From positions 95,253 to 159,252 of the forward strand of contig NZ_JBJDLK010000009.1 of assembly GCF_045762675.1 (NCBI RefSeq): a DNA stretch of 64,000 bases, read 5' to 3'. Below, piece after piece: positions 17,889-26,641 of this stretch (its first letter is position 1; each line of letters begins with the position of its first letter). Under the pieces are notes generated by a model that had not been told where the DNA came from, ran no database searches, and saw only the letters and a list, made by a program, of their open reading frames with translations. The stretch is from Elizabethkingia meningoseptica_A (GTDB taxonomy: Bacteria; Bacteroidota; Bacteroidia; Flavobacteriales; Weeksellaceae). The position numbers and the translations under genes are program-made.

Positions 17889-20429
17889 ATGGAATATCAA
17901 TTCTCAAAAGGGATGAACCAAGTGTTCAACAATAGCCGTAATGAGGCCAAGAGACTGCAGAGTGAATTCCTCAATACTGAACATCTTTTATTGGGTATAA
18001 TAAAGTCTGAAAACTCTTCCGCATACGCTATTCTTGAGGATTTCAATGCCGACTTAACACAAATAAGAAGAAAAATTGAAAGCCTTAATATAACCAGTAA
18101 TAACCCCAATGCTATGGTAACGGAAAAAATTCCGTTAACCAAAATGGCTGATCAGGCTATTAAACGTGCTGCACTGGAATGCCGTCTTTACAAATCTTCG
18201 GAAGTAAATACAGTACACCTGCTGTTGGGAATTCTGTATAAAACTGAAGATCCGACCACAAATATCCTGGAGTCTTATGATATAGACTATCAGGCGGTTT
18301 CCAAACATTATAAATCGATGCTGAAAGAAAACGGAGATCTTCCTAAAAATCAGGCATTCGATGATGATGATGATAAGGATGATGCCTTTAGCCAGATGAA
18401 GAAACCTACCGGAAATTTAGGAACAGGTAAAAGTAAAACACCGGTTCTGGATAACTTCGGGAGAGATCTTACAGGATTAGCAAGAGATGGTAAACTGGAT
18501 CCGGTAATCGGCCGTGAAAAAGAAATTGAAAGGGTATCGCAGATTCTTTCCAGAAGAAAGAAAAACAATCCTCTTTTAATTGGTGAGCCGGGTGTAGGTA
18601 AATCAGCGATTGCTGAAGGTTTAGCATTAAGAATACACCAGAAAAAAGTTTCCCGTGTTTTATTTAATAAAAGAGTAATTACACTGGATCTGGCAAGCCT
18701 TGTAGCTGGAACCAAATACCGTGGGCAGTTTGAAGAAAGAATGAAAGCCATCATGTCTGAGCTGGAAAAAAACAGAGATGTTATCCTGTTTATCGATGAG
18801 CTTCATACCATTGTAGGTGCGGGAAGTTCTACAGGTTCACTGGATGCATCGAATATGTTTAAGCCAGCATTGGCAAGAGGTGAAATTCAATGCATCGGGG
18901 CAACTACACTGGACGAATACCGTCAGTACATTGAAAAAGATGGTGCTTTAGAGCGTCGTTTCCAAAAAGTAATGGTAGAACCTACCACTATTGAGGAAAG
19001 TATCCAGATCCTTAATCAGATCAAAGATAAATACGAAGAATATCATAATGTTACCTATACCGACGATGCAATCAAAGCTTGTGTTAATTTAACAGCGAGA
19101 TACATTACCGATCGTTTCCTTCCGGACAAAGCAATTGATGCGCTGGATGAAGCAGGATCCCGTGTATATATTAAGAATATGAAAGTTCCTACTGAAATTA
19201 TCGAATATGAAAAAGCGATAGAAGAGGTAAAAGAACAAAAACAGAAAGCTGTAAAAGCGCAGGATTATCTTGAAGCCCGTAAACTGAAAGACGAAGAGGA
19301 ACGTCTTCAGATTGAATTAAATCTTGCTCAGGAAAACTGGGATAAGGAAGTTAAGGAGAAAAAAGAGACCGTTACTGAAGAGAATGTTGCGGAAGTTGTA
19401 TCAATGATGAGTGGTGTACCGGTAACAAAAGTTGGTAAAAATGAGCTTGATAAGCTTTCTCAAATGGATACCATGCTTAATGGTAAGGTTATCGGACAGG
19501 AAGATGCGGTACGTAAAGTTGTAAAAGCAATTCAGAGAAACCGTGCCGGACTGAAAGATCCGAACAGACCTATCGGAACATTTATCTTCCTGGGAACTAC
19601 CGGTGTGGGTAAAACCGAGCTGGCGAAAGTAATGGCCCGTGAGCTTTTTGATTCTGATGAGGCATTAATCAGAATCGATATGAGTGAATACATGGAGAAA
19701 TTTGCAGTCAGCAGATTGGTAGGTGCGCCTCCGGGATATGTAGGGTATGAAGAAGGTGGCCAGCTTACCGAAGCGGTAAGAAGAAAACCTTATGCAGTTG
19801 TGCTTCTGGATGAGATTGAAAAAGCGCATCCGGATGTATTCAACATCCTGCTTCAGATTCTGGATGAGGGACATGTTACTGACAGCTTAGGCAGAAAAGT
19901 AGATTTCCGTAATACCATTATTATCCTTACTTCCAATATCGGAACCCGTGATCTGAAAGACTTCGGTGATGGTGTAGGATTTGGTACTTCAGCCAAAAAA
20001 TCCACTTCTGACACAAGAGCAAGAAGTACAATTGAAAATGCACTTAAGAAAGCATTTGCTCCTGAGTTCCTGAACAGAATTGATGATATTATTATCTTTA
20101 ATTCTCTTGAAAAAGATGATATTAAAAAAATCATCGGTCTGGAACTTGGTAAATTATACGACAGACTGGAAAAACTTGACTATCATGTTGAGCTTTCCGA
20201 AGAAGCAACTGACTTTATTGCAGAGAAAGGCTGGGATAAAGATTTTGGTGCCCGTCCGTTGAAACGTGCTATTCAAAAATACATCGAAGATTTACTTGCT
20301 GAAATGCTCGTGAATAAACAGATGAAAGAAGGCGATAAGATTACTTTAAAGCTTAATGAAGCCAAAGATGCTTTAGAAGCAGAAAAGACTCCTAAAAAGA
20401 AAGAAAAAGAGCCTAAGACCTCTTCTTAA
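17889..20429 (+). CDS. clpC: ClpC-type AAA+ unfoldase of the Clp protease
   Basis: 846 residues with two AAA+ modules. The N-domain (about 1-145) has the two Clp_N repeats (NTEHLLLGII, NTVHLLLGIL). The first ATPase has Walker A GEPGVGKS near 232 and Walker B ILFIDELHT. A UVR-like coiled linker follows (AQDYLEARKLKDEEERLQ, about 455), as in ClpC rather than ClpB. The second ATPase has Walker A GTTGVGKT near 567, Walker B VVLLDEIEKAHP and an arginine-finger region ending in FGARPLKRAIQ. The tail is Lys-rich. It unfolds substrates for ClpP, which is not in this window. It is monocistronic, closed by a terminator. Confidence 0.94.
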   Translation: MEYQFSKGMNQVFNNSRNEAKRLQSEFLNTEHLLLGIIKSENSSAYAILEDFNADLTQIRRKIESLNITSNNPNAMVTEKIPLTKMADQAIKRAALECRLYKSSEVNTVHLLLGILYKTEDPTTNILESYDIDYQAVSKHYKSMLKENGDLPKNQAFDDDDDKDDAFSQMKKPTGNLGTGKSKTPVLDNFGRDLTGLARDGKLDPVIGREKEIERVSQILSRRKKNNPLLIGEPGVGKSAIAEGLALRIHQKKVSRVLFNKRVITLDLASLVAGTKYRGQFEERMKAIMSELEKNRDVILFIDELHTIVGAGSSTGSLDASNMFKPALARGEIQCIGATTLDEYRQYIEKDGALERRFQKVMVEPTTIEESIQILNQIKDKYEEYHNVTYTDDAIKACVNLTARYITDRFLPDKAIDALDEAGSRVYIKNMKVPTEIIEYEKAIEEVKEQKQKAVKAQDYLEARKLKDEEERLQIELNLAQENWDKEVKEKKETVTEENVAEVVSMMSGVPVTKVGKNELDKLSQMDTMLNGKVIGQEDAVRKVVKAIQRNRAGLKDPNRPIGTFIFLGTTGVGKTELAKVMARELFDSDEALIRIDMSEYMEKFAVSRLVGAPPGYVGYEEGGQLTEAVRRKPYAVVLLDEIEKAHPDVFNILLQILDEGHVTDSLGRKVDFRNTIIILTSNIGTRDLKDFGDGVGFGTSAKKSTSDTRARSTIENALKKAFAPEFLNRIDDIIIFNSLEKDDIKKIIGLELGKLYDRLEKLDYHVELSEEATDFIAEKGWDKDFGARPLKRAIQKYIEDLLAEMLVNKQMKEGDKITLKLNEAKDALEAEKTPKKKEKEPKTSS

Positions 20430-20436
20430 TGAATAA

Positions 20437-20468
20437 AAAACTCCTTCTGAAAATTCAGAGGGAGTTTT
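20437..20468 (+). terminator. Intrinsic terminator of clpC
   Basis: Stem AAAACTCC / GGAGTTTT continuing into TCTGA / TCAGA around a short A-rich loop, with a T-rich 3' side. It sits 8 bp after the clpC stop. Confidence 0.85.
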
Positions 20469-20503
20469 ATTTTAATTATGTGCTATTTCATAATTACTAA
20501 ATA

Positions 20504-21274
20504 TTACTCCAGGTCTAGCTTTGGAGAACTATTATATTTTTCCTTTGCTTTATTTATCCAGTCCGTCCTCTCTTTGGCTGTTTCAAAACTAACAATTTGT
20601 GATGTACCATATACATTAGCATTATATCTGATAGTCTTTAACTTTTCTTTTGAAGTTCTGCTTATTCTTTTTAAATCCGGTAGTAAAATCTGTTTGTTTT
20701 TCTTTTTAAACTGGGTCAATTGAAAATAGTAGTCTTGCTTATCATCATAAAGAAGATACACGAAACCTGGCAGTCCGGTAAATTTATAGGGTGAAAAATT
20801 TAATGCCAGATCTTCAGCATACCACGCAATCCATTTTCTGCCAAAAGCAAAACATTCTGCTTTTCGTAATGTAGTATTGTTATAAATTTTCTTGTCTTTT
20901 AGTATTGACCATTTTATATCAGGGCGTTCACTATAAGTATATTTTTTCCCAATTACATTTTCCAAAACATTTAAATGTCCAGACTGATTAATTACTTCCT
21001 CATTAAATGCTGAATTATATTTAAGCTGTCCCATTACATCATCATTATTAATCCTACCAGACCTTTTAAGCGAATCCAGTACATAATTATTTGTACCTAT
21101 AAAATAACTTACATTCTTTTTACTATTTATAAACAAAAGAAATTGTTCTTCATTTTTCATTTTGTTTATTGGATAAGTTAAATTATATGATGCAACGTAA
21201 TCGAATTTTTCTTTTTGACAATATAACACTATCGAAGCATGCAATAATATATATAAAATGAGTTTATTTTTCAT
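20504..21274 (-). CDS. GLPGLI-family secreted protein
   Basis: 256 residues from the ATG at 21274, which gives a clean signal peptide (MKNKLILYILLHASIVLYCQ). The family name motif appears as KFTGLPGFVYLLYDD near residue 185, preceded by a SERPDIKWSILKDKKIY segment typical of the group. GLPGLI proteins (TIGR01200) are abundant in Flavobacteriia and have no known function. It is downstream of a tiny secreted protein on the same strand, 51 bp apart, and such pairs are common in the group. An ATG 33 bp further upstream is possible but would bury the signal peptide. Confidence 0.85.
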   Translation of the reverse strand: MKNKLILYILLHASIVLYCQKEKFDYVASYNLTYPINKMKNEEQFLLFINSKKNVSYFIGTNNYVLDSLKRSGRINNDDVMGQLKYNSAFNEEVINQSGHLNVLENVIGKKYTYSERPDIKWSILKDKKIYNNTTLRKAECFAFGRKWIAWYAEDLALNFSPYKFTGLPGFVYLLYDDKQDYYFQLTQFKKKNKQILLPDLKRISRTSKEKLKTIRYNANVYGTSQIVSFETAKERTDWINKAKEKYNSSPKLDLE

Positions 21275-21325
21275 ACTATATAAAAGGGCAGCATTTAAGC
21301 TGCCCATGTATTTAAGTTCATTACA

Positions 21326-21532
21326 TTATAATGTTAAAACTATCTTTGCAGGTCTAACTCCACATTCGTTATAATTTACCTGACTTACCACTGCTTTAAC
21401 CTGATCAACAGTTGCACTATCAGAAATTTCTTTTGTAACTGTTGTTCCACAAGAAGTTGAAATCGTCCAAGTAGCAGCAAAGATTTGTCCTGCTCCTAAT
21501 AGGATTGCTGAGAATAAAAATAATTTTTTCAT
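21326..21532 (-). CDS. Tiny secreted protein with one cysteine pair
   Basis: 68 residues. The signal peptide (MKKLFLFSAILLGAGQIFA) leaves a mature peptide of about 49 residues, TWTISTSCGTTVTKEI to RPAKIVLTL, with exactly two cysteines (TSCGTT and NECGV), which could form a disulfide. I do not recognise a family. It is followed by the GLPGLI gene on the same strand. A role as a signal or a partner of the GLPGLI protein is speculation. It is short, but the signal peptide and pairing support a real gene. Confidence 0.75.
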   Translation of the reverse strand: MKKLFLFSAILLGAGQIFAATWTISTSCGTTVTKEISDSATVDQVKAVVSQVNYNECGVRPAKIVLTL

Positions 21533-21903
21533 TTTAAATTAATTTTCATTGTTAAACATATTAGTAATTGGGTATGACGTCATATCGATTAAAAAATAAA
21601 TTCGCGACTTTATTTTTTTTAATCCACAAGTTAAATTTACATACATAAATCAATGAAAACTAATTAATTTAGTTAAATTTTAATTATGTTAACCATATTT
21701 TTCAATAAATAAATTACATGAAAACATTGTTTACAGTAATTAATTATGACAAATCTTATCTCTGGAATTTTACAACAAATTAGAAATGATAAAATATGAT
21801 TTACTATGGGAAGGTGAATATTATAAAGAATATCTAACCAATATGAGGAAGATAACAAAAAAAATTATAAAATTATATACGGAAGAAAGAAATGAATAAA
21901 TAA
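21533..21903. other. AT-rich intergenic region with 10-bp palindrome
   Basis: 371 bp. It contains the perfect palindrome ATGACGTCAT at 21574-21583, 42 bp upstream of the tiny secreted gene on the minus strand, a candidate operator. Two very short overlapping plus-strand frames (21746-21799 and 21786-21899) have no recognisable product. Otherwise nothing is seen. Confidence 0.5.
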
Positions 21904-23418
21904 TTATCTATTCATTTCTAAAAGCGGGTCTATGTACTCCCGCGTATTGCTTAGTCGTGGTACTTTATTCTGTCCGCCTAATTTTCCCCTGCAGTTCATC
22001 CAGTCATAAAACAGGTTGGACCTGCCAATATGGATAACAGGCGATTTAAGTGTAATGTTATTGTAGCGCTTGGCTTCGTAATCTGAATTGATGGTTTTCA
22101 GAGTATCATCAAAAATCTTTGCGAAGGCTGACATTTCGCCAGGTCTGCGGGAAAATTCTATAATCCATTCATGAGCCCCGGATTCATTATCTTTCATATA
22201 TACCGGTGCACCTGTGTAATCTACAATCTCAGCATTGGTATATTCACAAGCTTTTTTCAGCGCGACTTCAACATTATCAATCATCAGTTCTTCACCGAAG
22301 GTATTGATATAATGTTTCGTTCTTCCTGAAACTTTTACCCTGTACGGATTAGTAGAAGTAAACTTAACAGTATCTCCTATCAGGTAACGCCATAACCCGC
22401 CGTTAGTCGTAAGAACCATTGCATAATTCTTTCCTATTTCCACATCTTCTAAAGTGATGGTTTTCGGATGGGATTCTCCAAAATGCTCCATTGGAATAAA
22501 CTCATAGAAAATACCATAGTCCAGCATGAGCAGCATATCATCTGCTCCGGATCTGTCCTGAATCCCAAAGAACCCTTCAGAAGCATTATAGATTTCATAG
22601 TAATTGATTTCCTTACCCATCAGCTTTTTATACTGGTCCTGATAAGGTATAAAGCTTATTCCGCCGTGAAAGAAAACTTCCAGATTAGGCCACAGACTGC
22701 CTATGCTATCAGCATTTGTTTCTTTTAGTAATCTTTGCAGCAACACCATCATCCAGCTTGGTACTCCCGTAAGACTGCCTACATCCTGGTTTCTCACTTC
22801 ATTAATAATTGCCTTCAGCTTAGTTTCCCACTCTCCCATCAAGGATACTTTACGGCTTGGTGTATTAATCACCTCAACCCAGTACGGGAGATTTTCGATA
22901 AGGATTGCCGACAGGTCACCAAATTTTGTATTGAAATCCTGATACATTTCAGAACTTCCGCCTAAACGCAGATTTTTGTGCTGGAAAAGTTCAGACTCCG
23001 GATGGTTATTTACATACAATGCAATAAGGTCTTTTCCTGCTTTGTAGTGGCATTCTTCGAGGCTTTCTTCTGTAATAGGGATAAATTTACTTTTGGCATT
23101 TGTTGTCCCTGAAGATTTAGCAAAACGTTTAATCTGGCCGGGCCATATCACATCAGAAACTCCCTGACGTGCTTTTTCAATATAGGGTTCAAAATCTTCA
23201 TAACTTACAATCGGAACCTGATTCTGAAAATCGTGGAGACTCGAAATACTTTTAAATCCGTGTTTTAATCCATACTCTGTGTCTTCTGCCATAAAGAGTT
23301 GTGAGAAAAGGACTCCTTTCTGTATTTCGTAAGGATGAGCAATAAAGCGCTCTATCTGGTCTATTCTTCTCCCAATGAACCAGTTTACCACAGAGTTGAA
23401 AAGCGACTTTGTTGCCAT
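21904..23418 (-). CDS. GH3-family acyl-adenylate/amide synthetase-like protein
   Basis: 504 residues matching the GH3 auxin-responsive family, which adenylates a carboxylic acid and often conjugates it to an amino acid. Motifs seen: the ATP loop FAKSSGTTNAKSKFIPI (near residue 105), YEIYNASEGFFGIQD (near 280) and LIGDTVKFTS with SGRTKHYINTFGEE (near 370). The family is found in many Bacteroidota, where the substrate is not known. It is monocistronic, with no metabolic neighbours to suggest the acid used. Confidence 0.87.
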   Translation of the reverse strand: MATKSLFNSVVNWFIGRRIDQIERFIAHPYEIQKGVLFSQLFMAEDTEYGLKHGFKSISSLHDFQNQVPIVSYEDFEPYIEKARQGVSDVIWPGQIKRFAKSSGTTNAKSKFIPITEESLEECHYKAGKDLIALYVNNHPESELFQHKNLRLGGSSEMYQDFNTKFGDLSAILIENLPYWVEVINTPSRKVSLMGEWETKLKAIINEVRNQDVGSLTGVPSWMMVLLQRLLKETNADSIGSLWPNLEVFFHGGISFIPYQDQYKKLMGKEINYYEIYNASEGFFGIQDRSGADDMLLMLDYGIFYEFIPMEHFGESHPKTITLEDVEIGKNYAMVLTTNGGLWRYLIGDTVKFTSTNPYRVKVSGRTKHYINTFGEELMIDNVEVALKKACEYTNAEIVDYTGAPVYMKDNESGAHEWIIEFSRRPGEMSAFAKIFDDTLKTINSDYEAKRYNNITLKSPVIHIGRSNLFYDWMNCRGKLGGQNKVPRLSNTREYIDPLLEMNR

Positions 23419-23482
23419 ATAAAATGCCTAAAAAACAAATATAATATTTTTTAGCTTTGATATGGTTCTTTTCGCATAGAAA

Positions 23483-23507
23483 AAGCCATCCCGAAAAGAG
23501 ATGGCTT
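23483..23507 (-). terminator. Intrinsic terminator of the bacilliredoxin gene
   Basis: An 8-bp stem AAGCCATC / GATGGCTT with a 9-nt loop. On the minus strand it is followed by a T-rich run, 24 bp after the bacilliredoxin stop. Confidence 0.8.
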
Positions 23508-23530
23508 CAATTTATTCCTGTTATAAAGGA

Positions 23531-23941
23531 TTAACAATATTCATTGTAAGCAGCCTGAAGGTTTGCAGCAATAGCACCAGCAGGATTTCCTTCAATATGA
23601 TGACGCTCTAACATGTGTACAAGCTCACCATCTTTAAATAAAGCTACAGCCGGAGATGAAGGCGGGAATGGTGCTAAAAGCTTTCTTGCTTCTGCTACCG
23701 CTTCTGTATCATATCCTGCAAAAGCAGTTGTTAAATGATCAGGTTTTTTATCTCCTGTCAAAGACTCTAAAACACCAGGTCTTGCAGCTCCAGCTGCACA
23801 ACCGCATACAGAATTAATTACCAGTAAGGTTGTCCCTTGTTGTTTTATAGCTTGATCTACTGCTTCCGGAGTAGTAAGATCTTCGAATCCGTTATTGGTA
23901 AGTTCTGCCTTCATTGGCAATACTAAATCTGATGGATACAT
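23531..23941 (-). CDS. BrxA/BrxB-family bacilliredoxin
   Basis: 136 residues from the ATG at 23941 (MYPSDLVLPMKAELTNNGF). It has the family CGC motif, C46 and C48 in INSVCGCAAGAARPG, and the conserved SSPAVALFKDGELVHMLERHHIEG segment. In Bacillus such proteins remove bacillithiol from proteins. In Flavobacteriia, which can make bacillithiol, a similar thiol-redox role is plausible. The frame is open to 24019, but the extra residues do not match the family. Confidence 0.9.
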   Translation of the reverse strand: MYPSDLVLPMKAELTNNGFEDLTTPEAVDQAIKQQGTTLLVINSVCGCAAGAARPGVLESLTGDKKPDHLTTAFAGYDTEAVAEARKLLAPFPPSSPAVALFKDGELVHMLERHHIEGNPAGAIAANLQAAYNEYC

Positions 23942-24060
23942 AACTTTTACTTTTTTATAATAATTGAAATATCTCATACAAAAGTAAACATATTTTACGG
24001 ATGTATCAATACACTGCATCTATGAAAAATATGTTTAATAATAATCGGGCAGAATGGCAG

Positions 24061-24095
24061 AAAAAAACCCAGAACCAACTCGTAGTTCCGGGTTT
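24061..24095 (-). terminator. Intrinsic terminator of yqeY
   Basis: Stem AAACCC-x-GAAC / GTTC-x-GGGTTT with a 9-nt loop; on the minus strand it is followed by a run of T. It lies about 130 bp downstream of the yqeY stop. Its presence also argues against the 75-codon plus-strand frame that spans it. Confidence 0.75.
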
Positions 24096-24224
24096 AAATC
24101 AAACCGATATACAGATTAATGATATCTCTAAATTAGAGGTTAGAAATTGTAAGACAGAAGTTCAGATCAGAAATGATAAACAAGAAAATCTTGTATTACA
24201 TTTCGGATATCTCCCGTCAAATAT

Positions 24225-24671
24225 CTAACTCAATAGTTTCTTAGCCATTTCAGAAATGCTTTTTCCGTCGGATTTACCAGCTAAGGTTTTAGAAGCCAAT
24301 CCCATTACTTTACCCAAATCTTTTGTACCTTCAGCACCTGTTTCAGTAATGATATTTTTAATTTCTGCTTCCAGTTCATCAGGACTTAACTGTGCCGGTA
24401 AAAATTTCTCGATCACTTTTATCTGAGCTTCTTCTACTTCAGCAAGATCCTGACGATTCTGAGCATTAAACTGCTCCATAGAATCTTTACGTTGTTTTAC
24501 CATCCTTTGCAGAATAGCAATTTCCTGTTCTGGTGAAACATCGGCACCTTTACCGTCTGTTTTCACCAGGATTATTTGTGCTTTAACGGCACGCAATGCA
24601 TCCAGAGCGACTTTGTCTTTCTCTTTCATAGCCGTCTTCATTGCGTCCATTATTTGTGCTTCTAAATTCAT
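24225..24671 (-). CDS. yqeY: GatB/YqeY-domain protein
   Basis: 148 residues. It is a stand-alone YqeY domain like the tail of the GatB amidotransferase subunit: LEAQIMDAMKTAMKEKDKVAL at the start, then LQRMVKQRKDSMEQF, and the C-terminal TGAEGTKDLGKVMGLAS-KTLAGKSDGKSI region with the conserved G-K-S-D. It is thought to bind tRNA, but its role is unsettled. It follows ftsZ on the same strand, a frequent arrangement in Flavobacteriia. Confidence 0.9.
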   Translation of the reverse strand: MNLEAQIMDAMKTAMKEKDKVALDALRAVKAQIILVKTDGKGADVSPEQEIAILQRMVKQRKDSMEQFNAQNRQDLAEVEEAQIKVIEKFLPAQLSPDELEAEIKNIITETGAEGTKDLGKVMGLASKTLAGKSDGKSISEMAKKLLS

Positions 24672-24683
24672 CTTATTTCAAAT

Positions 24684-24764
24684 TAACAATGTAACAATAT
24701 AACAGTTTTCCAATAATGGCTCACAGGGAGGTTGTTACATTGGTACATTTCTACATTGTTATAC
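24684..24764. repeat. Intergenic inverted-repeat cluster (TAACAATGTAACA type)
   Basis: Between ftsZ and yqeY, TAACAATGTAACAATATAAC is followed about 30 bp later by a TGTTACATTG ... CTACATTGTTATA arm that is largely complementary. It could fold into a hairpin and looks like a dispersed intergenic repeat. Confidence 0.5.
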
Positions 24765-24767
24765 TAT

Positions 24768-26576
24768 TTAGTCTACATCTTTATTTAAGAAACGGTTCTC
24801 ACGAAGATTCATCTGACCTTTATCTTCTGAAAAGAATGAATTAATAGTGTGATCTGAAGCATTATCTCCGTCGATATTAATATTCTTTCTTTTAAATGCC
24901 GGAATTGTTTCAAAAGCATTTTCTGCTTCTGTATTCATGAATCTGGAGTTGAACTCTTTTAGTTTATTACGACGCTCTTCAATTTTTAACTGATTCTCAT
25001 TTAGCGGAGTTTTGTCAACAATTTTGATTTCTTCCTCGTAAGGTTTATCAATAATTGTAATCTGATCTTCAACCTCAGCTATAGGTTCTTCAACGATAGA
25101 AGGAGCAACTTCATTAACCACGATATCTTCAACCTTATCCTGTACTGCTTCCGGTTCAACTTCAGAGATATTGAACGTAAAAGCTACAGGCTTTTCTTCC
25201 TCAAATAATTCTCCGTTGAACTGAAAATCCTGACTTGATTCTTCAGTTATATTTTCCCCGTCTGTAAAAGAAAACAAATTGAAGTCATTATGATCATTTT
25301 CCAGCTTCCAGCTCTGTTCTCCAAAGTTTTCTTCTTCGTTTTCCAAGAACTGAATTTCTGTTGGAGTTTCTTCCGCAAAGAACTGTGCTCTGTCTGCCAG
25401 TCTTTCTGCAGAATTTATTGGGAAGTCCGGTCTTGGAGTATCATCCTCATCATCCAGACGGAAAAGGTCTTTTCCAGGTCCTGAAGCTATATCTTCGGAT
25501 GTTTTAAATGGAGACTCTCTCTTAACCTGTGAAGCTCCTTTATCTTCTGAAAGACTGTGTACAATTTTCTCTGTTGGTCCTGCATACTTCTGGTGCTCTT
25601 TAGCAAATCCGGTAGCAATAACCAATACACTTACAGAATCTCCAAGTTCCTCATCGGCACCTACCCCAAAGATAATATCCGCTGTATGTCCTGCTTCTTT
25701 CTGAATGTGGTCCATAATGATACCGATTTCATCCATCGTAACTTCTTCGTTACCACTTCTGATCAATAACAATACGTTTTTAGCACCTGTGATCTTATTA
25801 TCATTCAATAATGGAGAATCTAAAGCTTTCTTCACAGCTTCTTCTGCCTTGTTCTCTCCGGATGCAACACCGTTAGACATCAATGCTGTACCGCTGTTCT
25901 GAAGCACAGATTTAGCATCACGGAAGTCAATATTTACATCGAAATAACCTGTAATAACTTCTGCCATTCCTTTTGCGGCATTGGTTAATACCTCATCGGC
26001 TTTTGCAAAACCCGATTTAAAGCCAAGGTTACCGAACTGTTGACGAAGTTTATCGTTATTGATTACAATTAGTGAATCAACATTGTTACGTAGTTTTTCA
26101 AGTCCCAGTTCTGCCTGATCTAACCTTCTTCTGCCTTCGAAACTAAAAGGAATAGTAACAATCCCTACGGTAAGGATTCCCATTTCTTTTGCAACTTTAG
26201 CTATTACGGGAGCCGCACCAGTGCCGGTACCACCACCCATTCCAGCAGTAATAAATACCATTTTGGTGTTCTGTCCCATTGAAGCTTTAATATCATCAAT
26301 ACTTTCAATAGCTGCTTTTTCACCAACTTCAGGATCTGCTCCGGCACCAAGTCCTTCCGTCATTGTAACGCCTAGTTGTACTTTATTGGCTACGGGATTA
26401 TTATCTAATGTTTGGGCATCGGTATTGCAAATGACGAAGTCTACTCCATGAATCCCTCTCTCGTACATGTGCTTCAGAGCGTTGTTACCACCTCCTCCGA
26501 CACCGATAACTTTTATAATTGATGAATTTCCTTTTGGTAAGTCAAACTGAAATCCTTGAACACTTGTATTTTCCAT
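24768..26576 (-). CDS. ftsZ: Cell division protein FtsZ with long C-terminal extension
   Basis: 602 residues; the tubulin-like GTPase occupies about 1-325. Motifs: KVIGVGGGGNNALKHM near 25, the tubulin signature GGGTGTGAAPVI near 115, and the T7-type NNDKLRQQFG region. The rest is an acidic, probably disordered linker rich in Glu and Pro, far longer than in E. coli FtsZ. A typical C-terminal peptide, ETIPAFKRKN (about 556-565), is kept, but 37 more residues follow it. It polymerises into the Z-ring and is anchored by FtsA, encoded 65 bp upstream. Confidence 0.96.
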   Translation of the reverse strand: MENTSVQGFQFDLPKGNSSIIKVIGVGGGGNNALKHMYERGIHGVDFVICNTDAQTLDNNPVANKVQLGVTMTEGLGAGADPEVGEKAAIESIDDIKASMGQNTKMVFITAGMGGGTGTGAAPVIAKVAKEMGILTVGIVTIPFSFEGRRRLDQAELGLEKLRNNVDSLIVINNDKLRQQFGNLGFKSGFAKADEVLTNAAKGMAEVITGYFDVNIDFRDAKSVLQNSGTALMSNGVASGENKAEEAVKKALDSPLLNDNKITGAKNVLLLIRSGNEEVTMDEIGIIMDHIQKEAGHTADIIFGVGADEELGDSVSVLVIATGFAKEHQKYAGPTEKIVHSLSEDKGASQVKRESPFKTSEDIASGPGKDLFRLDDEDDTPRPDFPINSAERLADRAQFFAEETPTEIQFLENEEENFGEQSWKLENDHNDFNLFSFTDGENITEESSQDFQFNGELFEEEKPVAFTFNISEVEPEAVQDKVEDIVVNEVAPSIVEEPIAEVEDQITIIDKPYEEEIKIVDKTPLNENQLKIEERRNKLKEFNSRFMNTEAENAFETIPAFKRKNINIDGDNASDHTINSFFSEDKGQMNLRENRFLNKDVD

Positions 26577-26641
26577 TCGTTTATTTCGTTTATATAATGG
26601 CTTGCAAAATTTAGCAAACTTTAGTAATATTTCATAAAAAA

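Noticed and set aside
21746..21899. Two tiny overlapping plus-strand frames (17 and 37 codons)
   Set aside because: Short, AT-rich, no recognisable product; possibly a remnant, but without support.
24001..24228. 75-codon plus-strand reading frame between the bacilliredoxin and yqeY genes
   Set aside because: It spans the yqeY terminator hairpin at 24061-24095 and overlaps the region upstream of the bacilliredoxin. No family features are seen.
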